Source of the DNA: Archilochus colubris
Lineage: Eukaryota > Chordata > Aves > Apodiformes > Trochilidae
Direction of reading: 5' to 3'
Length of the DNA stretch: 64,000 nucleotides
Assembly: GCA_023079485.1 (NCBI GenBank)
Contig: CM041085.1
Coordinates: 26,583,121 to 26,647,120, forward strand
In this document: positions 12,942 through 25,072 of the stretch, in pieces
Position numbering within the stretch: position 1 is the stretch's first letter
Layout of the letters: every line of letters starts with the position of its first letter
Position numbers and translations under genes: made by a program
The notes under the pieces: generated by a model
Database searches by the model: none
The model's input: the letters and a program-made list of their open reading frames with translations, nothing else
What the model was told of the DNA's origin: nothing

Positions 12942-15900
12942 TATCTGCCTGAGCCTTATTATAAAAACCAAACCTTTTTTAATTTATAAACATGATTTTC
13001 TACCCTTTGGCCCTTTTGCACCATTCCGAGCCTGAGCAGAAAGCTCTGTGGGCTTTTACCTGGCCCTTTTGTACTGCCAGGAAGGAAGCCTGGGGCAAGG
13101 AGAGACGGTGCATGGATCTCACAGCAGCACCTTCCCCACTCCTGGGACCACCTGTTTGCAATCTGCAGTCTGTGTATGAACAAGGAGGAAGACAAAATGA
13201 AGGGATCATTGCATTTTTCTGTGCAGAGTTACTGTCTGCACTCTTAAGGTTTATCTGGCACTTGTTGTGGGCCACCTTCTTATGTCCTTATTCATAAGGA
13301 GCTGAAATCAATGATGTGCATATAGCATTTATCTAATGCTTGGTAAAAGCCTACGAAGCACTCTAAGATGACTATTATTGTTATTCCATAAGAGTTATAG
13401 GGGAGGGAATCAGCACAGCAGGGCTAATAGAGGAGACTTGCCTTTCAGATATGTCATCTGTAGTTTTATAGATGTAGTTTCAGGTGTAGTTTTACTCAAA
13501 CTTTCCTTTGTTCAGTGATTGAGGAAATAGCCTTTCTACACTCCCTGGAGAAATATTAATCCCCTGCTCCCACTATGAGTGTGCTGGTTCTTCCCTGGCA
13601 GGGCAAGGTTGGGCACTTTCTGCTTCCTCCATTAACAGAGTCAAAACCAATCTTCACCTCCTTCTCTGCTGGCTTAGTCTCTTCCTCAGCCCTGAAACAC
13701 CTGAAGTAGCAGACTTGTTCTACAGAGTCCGAAAAGGTACATCATATATCAGGTTATGCTGTTGAAGCTTAAATCAACACCCAAGCTAGAAATTACAAAA
13801 ATGAAGGAAATCTTGTGGGACCTGGTTGAAAAATATATTGGAGGAGGGAAGAGCAGTGCATAAAGAAGTGGCATTGTTTTTCTGTATCTAATAAATTACC
13901 TATGGGGAGCAGAAAGTTACTGCTGGTTTTGATACTACTGTTTCCATAACTGTTGCTGGGACACCTGAAACTGGGCTAAGTACGTAAAATGGCATATTTC
14001 CACTATTACTGGGGTTTTATCTGTTTTTGTTTCAGTAAAGAAAGATTCTAGTCTTCCAAGAATCTGGGAAAATATAACAAAGAGGATGAAGTCCCATAAA
14101 ATATAAGAATAAAAAAATTCCCTGAGCATCTCACAGAATTTCTCTGCTGATAAAATCCTCCTTCTCCTCCTTTTTAACAATTTGTATGAGAGGAAAAAGG
14201 AATTACAGAATGCTGTCCCACAGCTTTCAGCATCAGACTGGCACAGCTTTACAGTAGACTCAGCATTTTCATTATATTTGTTTATGTCACTGATTATAAG
14301 GGTAAAGTTTTATATTAATCCATTTGTATCACTGTAATACACAGCATATAACACTTGATGTTATTAAAAACAGTGTTTCAGTCACCTGGAAAAGTAAATT
14401 TCTTTTCTGAAAATAGCAGAAATTAGAGGTTGATGTATTTTCTACAGTCTTTGTGTTATTTATGTCTCATGTTTTCAGCTTCTTAATTAAAGTGTATATT
14501 GAATGCACTTGTTTTAAAGGGGAATAAAGTGGAAAAGCTGGATGAATAGCAGCAGCAAGAACTTCCACTCTGAAACCACTTGATCTGTCTGTCACAGAGG
14601 GCTTTCCAAAGGCTAAATTAGAAGTGCAAGACAAAGGAGCGTTGTATGTTGAAGCTACAGATGGTAGAGTCTAGGCAGATTAATTTCCGTATGAATTAAT
14701 AATACTTTAAGGATATACTGTTGCTGTATTTGTAAGAGTCTAATTACAGAATCACTGGAGATAGATTTTAAAATATGGTGAAAATGAAGTCTTTCAGGAT
14801 AGACTAAAACTTCAGAGAAAAAAAAGTCTTCCATTCAAGAGACAGTTTGAGAGTTCTTTGCCCTTCTTTCAATATTCCAGTTGTCTTGCTGCTCTCAGGA
14901 GCTTTGCTTTTTGGCCAAAAATTGAGCACACAGTAATGAAAACAAGAAGACCACTAAAATCCTGGGTTGTATTTTTTTTTTTTCATATTTATTTGAAATG
15001 GAAGAGAGTAGCATTTAATCTTTGAGGTTGATCTATTCAAATGTTTGTGTTGAGCTGAGTATATATGATGGGGCAATATGATGTCTGATGAACTCTAACA
15101 TTTAGTATCAGGGTGATACATGAGTGTCCACTGTATTATGTTCCTCTCACTGAGTTCTGGATGTTGGCTTTCTCTGTTAAGACTGATGCAGTACAGAGTA
15201 AACATTTTTGTGTGTTTATGCATGTATTTACATGCATTTGAACAGCTGCAAGCTGACTGTGTAATAACATTCTGAGGTGAAGGACAGCCAATATCTGATC
15301 TTGTCTCAACAGTAGATTTAAATTGTACCTTAAAGACCAGATTCATGGGGACAAGGCACATATTTTGGAGTATTATTATCTGCTCATTTAGTGTGAGAAG
15401 TGGAGCCTGGGGTCATGAGGCGACACCCTGAACACAAAGACCAGCTCTGCTTTTAATCAGACCTCAGTCTAATTAGGGCAAGAGTAGTGTGAGATACAGG
15501 TGCATATTGTAGGAACAGTGATCTTATCTAGTAGAGAGAATGTAAAAAGACAACATGAACTCTCACTGTTTCACAAGGATGGTAAGGCAGGAAATTTGAA
15601 GAAGGCTGCTATGATTTACATTTGACAGTAAAGGACACAGGAAATATTTATTTAGAGTTAGAATTATCACCTGCTCCTTCAGTGATGTGGTAAGAATGTC
15701 TGAAAGGTGCCATTAAGGACATAAGTAGGTGGAAGTCTGGGAGGTGACTAGGAGGTCTGAGGGCTAGTCAGAAGCTCTTTGCTTAGGTCCTGTTTGTATT
15801 TGTGTCAGCGAAAGCACAGGGAAAATGCCTAAGGATGTTGTGTCTATACAGGCCTTCTTCACAGGATTTAAGCAAAATATCAACTTAAGGGGCAAGTTTA

Positions 15901-18419
15901 CAGTCCTCGTGAAGATCTCCTAGGACAACCATATTCAGGTGATTTGCTTTGTCACTCAGAAAAGTGATTGTCAATGTAATTTATGACCCTCCTAGATCTA
16001 GGGCTAATTATGACGTGATTCTCTCCTAGTGATCAGGGCATGATAAAGTGTTCCACCAGCCCTCTTACAGTAGTGTCTCCGACTCTCCAACAAGAACTTT
16101 TTGTTACCTTGACAACAAGAAGTTGATGCTGAGAAATCCAGCATCATAGAAACCCTTATGCAGGTAAATTCTCATTGCAATAGTCCTGTAAAAGATGGAA
16201 AATTAAGACATATGGTGCTTCTTATCTGTAGGACAAGACCTTTCAGGATCTGCTCATACTTATTTCCTCAGTGGCATTAATCTTTTTAAGGGACTACGGT
16301 GTAGGTGTCAACATCTGAGCTAGGCAGGTAACAACTCCTTATAGTAATTTTGAGACTCAGTTAGCATATGAGTTGCAATCTGGAGCACCTGATTCCAGAC
16401 TCCATTGACAATCCTAAAGAGATCTCTGTTGACTGTGAAAGGAGTTTCAGTGACAAGCTCAGATATACACACTTTGTAGATCCCTATACATACTATCGTA
16501 TCCAGCTTGTATGCAGGCCACTTTACTACCCTATCTGGCCTACAATTGTAGATGTAACTTCACTGGGCCAATATTTCCTTTTCGTACAGAGAACTGTGCA
16601 TTTCATCATTAAATCCTACAATACATCTGAAAGGGGGTGATCCAGTCTAGGAAAAAGGCCCAAACAATTTTTTTTCCCATAAGTAAGACTGAATTATGTC
16701 TCTCAAAAGCAGTGTTCAGGCTGTGCCCTGGGTAGAACACCTGTGTGCTGGCTATCCTTTGAAGAAGAACACAAGGTACTCACTTGAGCCATTATGGGGT
16801 TTTTTTAAGGGAGCTTGGGTTCTGTAAACAAGATGGAGCGACGTTTTCTTCTGGTAACCGACACATTTTGAAACACAGAGCTTTCACAGGAGATCAACAG
16901 TGCCCAGCTAGCAAGGAGAGAAAGCAAACCCTCTCTTCAAATAGAGGGATCTCTTTCCCAAGCACAAGAACTGGAGAGTGCTGCTTCCCCAGGCTCATGG
17001 CAGTGACATGCTGGAGGGTGAAAAGGGCTTGCTGAGAGACAAACTCATGTGTCATTTATTATGAAGAAGCTCTGCTGGACAACTCTACAATAGAACATTT
17101 ATTTTGAGCTGGTACACACATTTATTTTGAGCATAAACACAAACCATGCCTTACTGCATTTGACCCAATTTGGCCCAGCTAACTGCTCTGACAGTGACTC
17201 TTCACAAGGCATCTATTCTACCCCATTTATTACTTTTCTTACCCTGGTCTCAGCTTTCTATGTCCACCTGGAAACTCAGAGATCAGAATTGTGCTCTCTA
17301 TTATAGATACCAGTGGATAAAGCTGCCAGAATGTGCTAGACAGTAAGAGCGACTAATGTGCAAGAGCGACCAATGGAGGTGGGTTTGTTGCAAACAGCCA
17401 TCTAGGTGGATAACAACTCTTATTTGAACAGTTTTATGCAGCTCCCTTGCAATCCTATTCTCTAAGAAGCAAGCCAAGCAACTCATGAAACCAAAACCTT
17501 GTGACTTAGTCTGTGGACTTCTGGCTCTGGCCATGACAGTGGAAGAAGTCACTGCTTCTGGCTGCTGGAGGTTGCTGCTTTCTCAGCTGACAGCTAAATT
17601 GCCCATATGAGTGCACCCTACACTGTTGAAGTCAAAATGGGCAAAGTCTGGTTATTTAAATATGGACCTAAGCTCCTGCCCTGTTACAACCACACCCAAG
17701 CTGAGGGTTACTGCATCCTCAGTTATGCCAACATAACTATTAGCATGACCATGGTCAGACTAGCTTAGAAATGGTTTGCTGGGTGGCAAGGGAACAGGTA
17801 TATAAGCAAAGAGAAAAGGTCATGGAACTTACCTGTTATGATAGTCAACATTTGCAGTCAAAAATAGAGCATGAGATCTAATTTTGCTGTCTAGAATTAG
17901 TTGCCATGAACGTAAGAGCCTATGTATCCACCAAGACTAATTCAAGCCCAAAATATATGACTCAGTTTAGACATGAGAGCTGCAAATTCAAAACTTAAGA
18001 GATGGATGCATGCAAGAAATACGTAGTAGGTATGGGTTTATTTTTCTTAGTATCTAGTTCCTTTTATTATGTCAAATAGAACCATGCTTGAACAGAGTTG
18101 ACCAAAGAACATAAAAGAAATTCTCCTCTTCCAAACCTGGAGAAAGTAACACCCTCAGTTCCACTAGAACAAGCCATCCCCAAAGCCAGATGCCAGTTAG
18201 GTCTTGGTGGATGATATTCTCCCTTGCTACTTGCAACAGGTTCCCACAAACAGTAGTGCACATCAGCTTTGACAGGTGATTACATCTGTCGGTGATAAGT
18301 GTTCTCTGTCACAAATAGCACTTACATATAAAACTATGTATATCAAGACCATCTGGAGACCCCCACCACAACAGTGTAATAAAATATACTTTAAATTTAT
18401 ATTGTGACATTGTGCTTAT
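12942..18419. other. Non-coding stretch, mostly unique
   Basis: No supported gene. Around 13000-13300 three frames overlap on both strands in a locally GC-richer patch, which marks chance openness rather than coding. A 15-base word is repeated at 17095-17109 and 17118-17132 and is listed separately. The frame at 16368-16640 gives a 90-residue product with no motif I recognise. The 15400-15900 portion has a repeat-like feel but no assignable family. Confidence 0.7.
17095..17132 (+). repeat. Direct repeat of ACATTTATTTTGAGC, spaced 23 bp
   Basis: The 15-base word ACATTTATTTTGAGC occurs at 17095-17109 and again, identically, at 17118-17132. It is a local duplication with an 8-base spacer. I see no further copy nearby and no functional context. 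Confidence 0.85.
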
Positions 18420-18680
18420 TATTATACAATGAGTTCTTTCAACGGATGTATAAACCAATAACTTTTCTTTTGTTAAATATTCCCCAGAGAAAAGTAAATT
18501 GACCTCCTTGGGGATTTTCTGAGGATCAGAACAGTGTCCTTTCAGTATCTGTTTTCCATTATTGTAATTACAGAAGGTGATGATAATCCTTGCAGCATTA
18601 TTGTTTCGACATGTGTATGATTTATATTCAGATATCTAAGTTCATTTGATACCATTGTTGAGAGGAGTGCATTGTATCAG
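18420..18680. promoter_or_regulatory. Candidate conserved non-coding element with homeodomain palindrome
   Basis: An AT-rich block with no open frame that contains the perfect 10-base palindrome TGTAATTACA at 18563-18572, a classic paired homeodomain arrangement (two TAATTA-type half-sites). Further words such as ATTGTTT and GATAATC lie nearby. Motif density and lack of simple repeats suggest a possible enhancer, but chance occurrence in AT-rich DNA is the main alternative. Confidence 0.25.
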
Positions 18681-19036
18681 AGATAAAAGGAATGAAACAG
18701 ACATGTAATCTGATAACAAACTAAACTTGTGAGCAGAATAGAAATGTGGTCTTATTTAAGATGATTATAAATACCTGCTTAAATTTCAAGTCACTGGTAA
18801 AATATAAATGATCTGAGATTAATATTATAAAAAAACAGTTTCACCAGGAGGTATTCATATCAGCTGATAATATTCCAGTGAAGGGGCAAAGAGTTTCTGC
18901 TGTGCACCCAGAGCTGGGTCCTGATGAAACTCCTTAGAAAGGCAAAATTCTTCAGGAGATAACAGGAAGCTCATGTAAATAAGCAGTAGTAAAACTCTGT
19001 TACAAGCATCTCACTGAATTTGTTGTTTTCTTTTAG
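18681..19036. other. Non-coding stretch upstream of the exon-like block
   Basis: I see no gene or recognisable repeat. The segment ends in a short pyrimidine-rich tract (TGTTGTTTTCTTTTAG), a plausible splice acceptor for the open block that follows. Confidence 0.65.
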
Positions 19037-19326
19037 TAAAATGGGCTACACAAAATTTTGCCTTCACAAGTGATGATGGCTATGAACTCCTAACAAAAGC
19101 TTACCTAAAACCCCCTAAAAAGAAGAAAAACAGCAGGCATCTTCACACCAAAGCTTTTGTCTTCAGAAAGAAGCACAGACAGGATGTCAGGGCAATTCCT
19201 GGGAAGAAGCAGCGGTTAATGTATAAGCCACTAGTCACCAGTTCTCACTGTGAGGAGTGGCACATCAAGCCTGAAGTGCACAGACTGGGACAAAAGCATG
19301 TTTTGTTTCTGTTGTTCCTTTCCAGT
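19037..19326 (+). other. Exon-like open block, unknown product
   Basis: After a good acceptor-like tract ending in AG at 19035-19036, one frame is open across the block. It stays open from just after a TGA at about 19014 to a stop at 19422, roughly 135 codons. The donor-like AGT|GTAAGA falls at 19326/19327. The peptide is strikingly basic in the middle, with PPKKKKNSRH followed by RKKHRQD and PGKKQR. I do not recognise the family: a secreted-factor basic tail, a non-coding RNA exon or a decayed retrogene are all possible, as is chance. As an exon it would begin with two bases of a split codon (TA, then AAA TGG) and end on a codon boundary. Confidence 0.25.
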
Positions 19327-20939
19327 GTAAGAACCCTCAATCAAGGACTGGGTCAGGCAGATGGTGTCAAGGACCTCTTCAGTGACCTTCCTGTGAGCTC
19401 CCAGGGCTCTCAAGTCAGATAACCCAGTAACCCAGCTCTCCAAGGAGATGTAGCTCTGTGCACAAGTCTACAGCTGAGCTGGTCACCCTCAGCTCCTCTT
19501 GTTGACTAAGGTGAGAAGTATACACTTTAGGGTCTCATTCTTCTGGATGAGATGAACTCTATCCTAGAAGACACTACTTATCTCCAGTAACCTGTGGCTA
19601 TAGTATCAGGTGACTATATTTAGGTGTCTGTGCTGGAGATGTCAAAAGGTAACTGAGAGGAGACCCACTGTGCATAAATCAGCCTTTATTTTACAGTGTT
19701 GGAGATTCTGTTTCCCAGTCATGCATTCTATTGGGTAAGAGTCAGTGACATGGAGATCTTTTTCAGGCTTTTACGTGAAATATTGGGACCATTAGGAACA
19801 CCGCTCTGTATTTATTTTTAATTTTTTGTTAAAATCTGTTCAATCCTGGTACAGATAGCCTTAGTACCATTTCTTAGTTCAAGAAGTAGATTTATAGAAA
19901 TTAAATTGTTAATTTGAAATAAAGCTAATCAGATTCTGCCAAACATTAAAAAGATGTGGACTGAATATACTTTAGGCAACACATTCAAAAATTCAAGAAA
20001 GAATGACAAGGCTGATCATCAAAGCCTGAGGTTCTGCATCTCAGCATTATGATTAGCTAATGATTTCTATGAGATTTAATTTATTTTTATTTCTGTATGT
20101 AACTGGACCATATCCTTCTATGCCAATCACCATTATTGCTCTGTGGGCTGCACTGAGCCTTTGTTATAAATCTAATTGAGTCACTAATTAGTCCTATGCT
20201 GGTTTGCATCAGCTGGAAGATATAGCCTATTCTCTACCATTGTCCAGGATTAGACTGGAAAATTACTGATGGAATGCTTTCTATTAAAAACATCAATTTA
20301 GTTAAACAAGCATTTTTGCAAAATAAAAATAAAAAATTTCTCCCTGAAGCAGAATCCTGTAATAAGGGATCTCATATAACTCAAACTTTTAAATTTTGTA
20401 AGACCATAGTAACTTCTTTCACTGTGACATAAAATATCTCAGTGTTTTAAAACATCTACCTTTACAATTGTTTCAAAGCAAAAATGGAAGTATTTTATTC
20501 TGAAAAGGGTAGATGATTCTCTCTAATCCTTCAGAGCCTTCCTTTTTCTTGTCAAAAATGGAAAAAAAAAAAATCAGGAAACACAACTGAGTTTATCAAA
20601 ATACTTCCAGTGGACAATCTTAGTCTGACAGTAATTCTTTGTCCAGACCCCAGCACAAACTTTCCTCTCCTTTTTGAAGTTCCATGTGAAAAAGCTTTCA
20701 AAATAGGAACTGAAGAAGAACAGATTTGAGTTTGTATTAGTCCATCCTCTTTTCCTCCCTGATGCAACACGTATACAATCTGTTAAAAAATTAACGTACC
20801 TATGTGTCATGACACCAAAAGGTATTTAATGCATCAGCTGTGATGCTTGCTTAATTAAACTAGGAGTGTGATTTGGTAGTTTTGGCTAATCTCTATACAC
20901 ATATTTATTTTTTATTTTTGTTTTTTTGTTTCTTGTTTA
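19327..20939. other. AT-rich non-coding stretch
   Basis: No supported gene. The frame of the preceding exon-like block continues to 19422 and then stops. The minus-strand frames near 20550-20810 overlap one another in different phases and have no recognisable content. No repeat family is recognised. Confidence 0.75.
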
Positions 20940-21200
20940 GATTGTGAACTGTGTTCTTGAAATTAGCCTTAAAGTAGCTGCACATTTGACCTTCAGCAGC
21001 AACAACAAATGGTACACAGCAGTTCTGACATGCTATCAGAGTCATGGATCATTTTAAAAAGCCTGGAAATGATTAAACACGGGTGCTGCTGCATGCAGTC
21101 TTTAATTGATCGATTTGAGTTTGCGGTCAGAAAATGACTGTCAGCTACAGCTTATCTATAATTACCAGTAATCAAAACCAGATTTTTCACTCTTCCTAAT
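20940..21200. promoter_or_regulatory. Candidate developmental enhancer, motif-dense
   Basis: This block packs several developmental-type words into about 100 bases. TTAATTGATCGATTT at 21102-21116 combines a homeodomain core with an ATCGAT word of the ONECUT/CUX type. CTGTCA at 21138-21143 is a TALE (MEIS/TGIF) core. TTATC at 21152-21156 is a GATA core and TAATTA at 21159-21164 is a homeodomain core. It has no simple-repeat character and no open frame. This pattern is typical of deeply conserved non-coding elements in gene deserts, but conservation cannot be seen from one sequence. Confidence 0.35.
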
Positions 21201-24200
21201 GGTGTAATGCTCTTTCAGTGCTTTTGACATATGTGTGACTCAGGAAAGTATCTGCTGTTTCCTAATAATATTAGCCTGAATAGCAATATGGTCCAAAACT
21301 TACTCAATTAGAAAAATAAATACCTTTGTACACCTGAAATAACCACTGTGAGGGAGGAGGAGAGAAGTTGGCAGGCAAAGGACTGAGGTTTATGATAGTC
21401 TTTTTATGATGTGCTGATGTGATGGGACCAGCAGAAAAAAAAATCACATTCTTTCTTTTCCCCTCCCTTGGTCGTTCACTGGATGAAGATCAACAAGATC
21501 CCTCCTGGAGCAGAAGGAATCTTTACTCCAGATCAGTTAGGGGGGAAAAAATGGTCAAATCCCATTCAGATTATAGAACAAATTATTTGGTCATCTAATA
21601 CCAGAGCAGAATCAGGGCTATACATACAAAGTGACACAAGATATTTCTTACAACCAGAGGTAGGAGAACAGTCCAGAAGCTGGTTCAGATTCAAGTCCCA
21701 TCACCTTACAGCATTCCATGTCAAGTATTTTAAACAGCTTACAACTTAGTGTGTTGGTCTGTGTGAACCCTGCTTAAGACCTCCAATCCTTCCTATGATT
21801 CCAGCTCAAGGATTTGGGTGACCACAAACCTGAATAACAGGCACCACACCACTTATCATTGTAGTGCCCAAGTCCTGTTAAGATTTTGCTTTTCATATCT
21901 AAACTGAATATACCTTTCAGGACAGGTACATAAGAAGAGCTGTGCTCTGTATAAAATGCCTTAGAAACTACAGGTCAGTGGATAACTCATCAAAATTTGG
22001 ATGTTCTCACTTGACATCCCCTTACTGTTGATCACAGAAGGGTTAACTTCCACAGCTTGTGAGGGGAACTTGAGAGTTGTGATGTGCAGATGTGCAATAG
22101 GTAAAACAAAAAACACAAATCCAATACAAATCAAATTTCTCTGGTATATTTCTGACTGGATGGAAAAAAAAATTTAAAAAAAAAAAATTCCCAAAGGACA
22201 GGAGGCTTTCTACTTTCCCACCAGAAAGTGAAAAGAAAAAAAAGTGAGGGAAGATGGTAGTGATGAAAATGGGAAAAATAGAATAGCTTATGTTTGCTAA
22301 TGTATCTGGTACATCCCTCAACAGTAACTAGGTCAAGTAAATTGTCAAAAGATGAAAGCTGAATATGTAGAAAGATTCTCTAGAAATATTTTTTTCAAAA
22401 GCAGCCTATTCCTCCATTATCTATCTGTGAAATAAAAATAAACTTCTGTATCAGATGAGTCATGAGCTCACACAGGTTACTCACTGCAGATACATTCTAT
22501 ACATATAAAGATGAGAAAAGAAGACAAATTACAATTGAAAAAAAAAAACAAACATATGGCTTTTGTTAAGAAAGAGCTGAACAGTGTTTTGTTTTCATAT
22601 TTTTGCATAGAAGACTTCCATTATCACTCACTTTGGTGAAATTCATAGGGAATCCACTATCTTCATCCATAGTACCTGGTCTCTTCACAGTCTTTGGAGC
22701 AAGCATCCCATAGACATCTCTTCCTGTTAGGTAATGCTGTCAAAGCAACGTATGCCTGCCTGCTGCTCCTCTTCAAAAACACATAAATTCTGGCTGCACT
22801 TCCTATTTTTTTTTTATTAATATGCTTAAACTTGCACGATGTGTGTCTGTCAGCACACGAGTCATCTCATAAAAACTTATAGAAGCGTTTTGCAGCAAAG
22901 AACAAGCATGCACAGAGCCTGGATGATGGGAGCTGAAATGCCAGGGCCAAACAGCCCTGACTGTTCAGAGAGATTCACAGTTCAGGCAGCAAGCTGTGGC
23001 TCTGGGTCAGTTCTGGAATTCGTATCAGATCTCCTGCTCCTACACTGAGGCAAAATTCAACTGTGGCAGCTCAGTGTGCTTCCTCTCGGAGTGGGCAAGA
23101 AGAATAAAAGCAGTAAAGCAATCAGTGTGGTTTTGTACCACCTTTTGTCTTGCTTTTTATAAAATGGATTTTCTTTATCATTCTGATACCTTGGCTTTTG
23201 TTGTTTGAATGGCTTTTTCTTTCTTTTTTTTTTTTTATTTTTTTTTCCCCTTTGGAAAATCCTAATAGCAGAAAATACAGGGGAAAAAAAAAAAGAAAGA
23301 ATGGGTGAGAGGCACAGTTAGGCTTTGACATGTGCAGAGGGGAGATCCCTGATGTTCCAGGACTTCCCCCATTTTTCAGGGAGATGTTGCACTGCACTGG
23401 ACAGAGATTCCACACCAGAAAATGGTAAAATGTGGCAAGTGAAGGTGCCAGTGTAAAATAGTATTTTGACTCCCTTTGAATTTCTGTTTGAATAGTACAT
23501 AAAGGAACCAGAGTTGACAGGATGATAAATTTCTGCTGCAGTTTTGGGACTGAAAGTGCAAGTTGGCACACAGAATGATCCCATTTCTTAATCGGTTCAA
23601 GACGGACTTGGAAGTGGCACATTCTCTTGGTCTTCCACATCTTGCCCAGAGGGGGTGTGTAGCATCAAGTCAAATGTTGTCTCTGATTTTCGCAGCTAGC
23701 TCTGCATGCCACTGCAAAACTGACTACAGTGCTGGCACATTTGCTTAGCTGCAATGCAAACTATATTCTGGTGAACCATTTTGCTTGTTTCTATGAATGA
23801 GCTCTAGCTCAGAGCTACCCAGTAGCAAAAACTAAAGAAATAAAATCCCTGAAGTGGTAGAGAGGTGGAATTAGTGACACCCTGGTGGGAACTGCTGCAG
23901 CTTTTAAGGACACAGTACCCAACATTGCTTGTCAGCATCTGAAGTCAGGACAGGTTAGCTGGTGCTCTACCAGCCCCAGCTGGTCTGTATATTATGTCCT
24001 TAAAAGCAGTATTCTACATGGAAGGTAAGTGCACATGTGCTGATGGTTTTTCTACGAGCCACCATCTGAACTAATGTGCACCTGTTATGGTCCGCGATAA
24101 CATTAAAATTTATTTTTGTTTTGGATCTGTGAAGCAAAAGTCCATCCATAGAAGGATCAGGTGCAGGCAGACTATCTGACAATTGACACAGGCAAAATTA

Positions 24201-24210
24201 TAGACCCAAA
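21201..24210. other. Non-coding stretch with A- and T-rich tracts
   Basis: No supported gene. It contains A-rich tracts at about 22160-22190 and 23283-23300 and a T-rich tract at about 23216-23256. The 172-codon minus frame at 23122-23640 passes through these tracts, which explains its runs of Lys and Phe. No domain is recognisable. Confidence 0.75.
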
Positions 24211-24299
24211 CAAAAAAGGGAGAGAGGAAAAGAAGATATAAGAGAGAGAGAAAAGTGGAAAAAAAGGGTAAGATAGTGGGAAGAAGGAATGAGAGAGAG
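24211..24299 (+). repeat. Purine-rich (GA)n-like tract
   Basis: Nearly pure purine on the + strand with GAGAGAGA runs at about 24240-24250 and 24290-24299. Such tracts can form triplex DNA and bind GAGA-type factors. It directly abuts the GC-rich block that follows. Confidence 0.8.
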
Positions 24300-24835
24300 T
24301 CACCAGCAGGGGTGCAGCTGTCCAGTGAGTTTCTTCAAGATGGCGCTGACCCTGGACAGGTCCCATGCAAAAGGGCGGTGGGTCAAGAGAGGACAAAACA
24401 GCCCCAGCATGGACAGCCACATATACCCCTGAGTTCCTTTTGTTCCAAAGGGGCAGCTGTCAGTCAGCTGCCACAGGAGCCAGGGGCATTGGCATCAGAA
24501 CCATTGCAGACAGGCTGCCTGGAGGGGAGCTGCCGCAGAAGGGTGCAGTTCCCCACCCACTCAACAGTTCTTATCTCTTTCCAGGCACCCCTCCTCACTC
24601 CGTTCCAGCCCCCTTATCCAGGTACATCAGCATAAGTGCAACCAAGGTGTCTTCCTCCACCCTGGCCAGGGCAATCATGACTGGAGGGATGCCCCAGCAT
24701 TGAAGGCTGGCCCCCAGGAAAAGGGAGTAGTCTCCACCCAGTAGTTTTTATTTCTTCACGAGGTGTCACCCCCTGCTCAGCTCTGGCCAGGCCAGGTATT
24801 CCACCCTAGCCAGGGCTATTCACTTTAAAATTGCT
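24300..24835. other. GC-rich repeat-like block, family unknown
   Basis: The block is clearly GC-richer than its flanks and sits between the GA tract and a CR1 element. It has a near-perfect YY1-type word, CAAGATGGCGCT, at 24336-24347. A 20-base word starting TCCACCCTGGCCAGGG at 24656-24675 recurs with few changes at 24800-24819. On the minus strand an AATAAA lies at about 24745-24755. These traits would suit a decayed LTR or other retroelement promoter, but I find no terminal TG/CA pair or target duplication. The frames at 24255-24635 and 24365-24703 have no recognisable product. Confidence 0.35.
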
Positions 24836-25072
24836 CTTTTGAGACAATTTTAAATCAGCGAAGTCAGACTCTCACAGCACCAAAAGCAACAAAAACACTC
24901 CTGTGGACTTCAACAGTGATGGAACAAGCTCTGACTTCACATGGGACAAGAGGCTATATGTCTGCTCCAATTGCTGAAGAGAAGCCTGCAAAGAAATAGA
25001 AGGTTCACTGCTTCATAAATTATGACAAAAGAGTGGTAATTATCAATAGACTAGGAAAGAGCAACCATCACC

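Noticed and set aside
13000..13297. Three overlapping open frames on both strands
   Set aside because: Simultaneous openness on both strands points to local base composition, not coding; no splice borders fit.
16140..16165. ATCATAGAA word as the 3' end of a minus-strand CR1
   Set aside because: Only one unit is present and the sequence beyond it does not follow the CR1 3' region.
23122..23640. 172-codon minus-strand open frame
   Set aside because: It runs through A- and T-rich low-complexity tracts, gives Lys and Phe runs, overlaps other frames on the same strand and has no recognisable domain.
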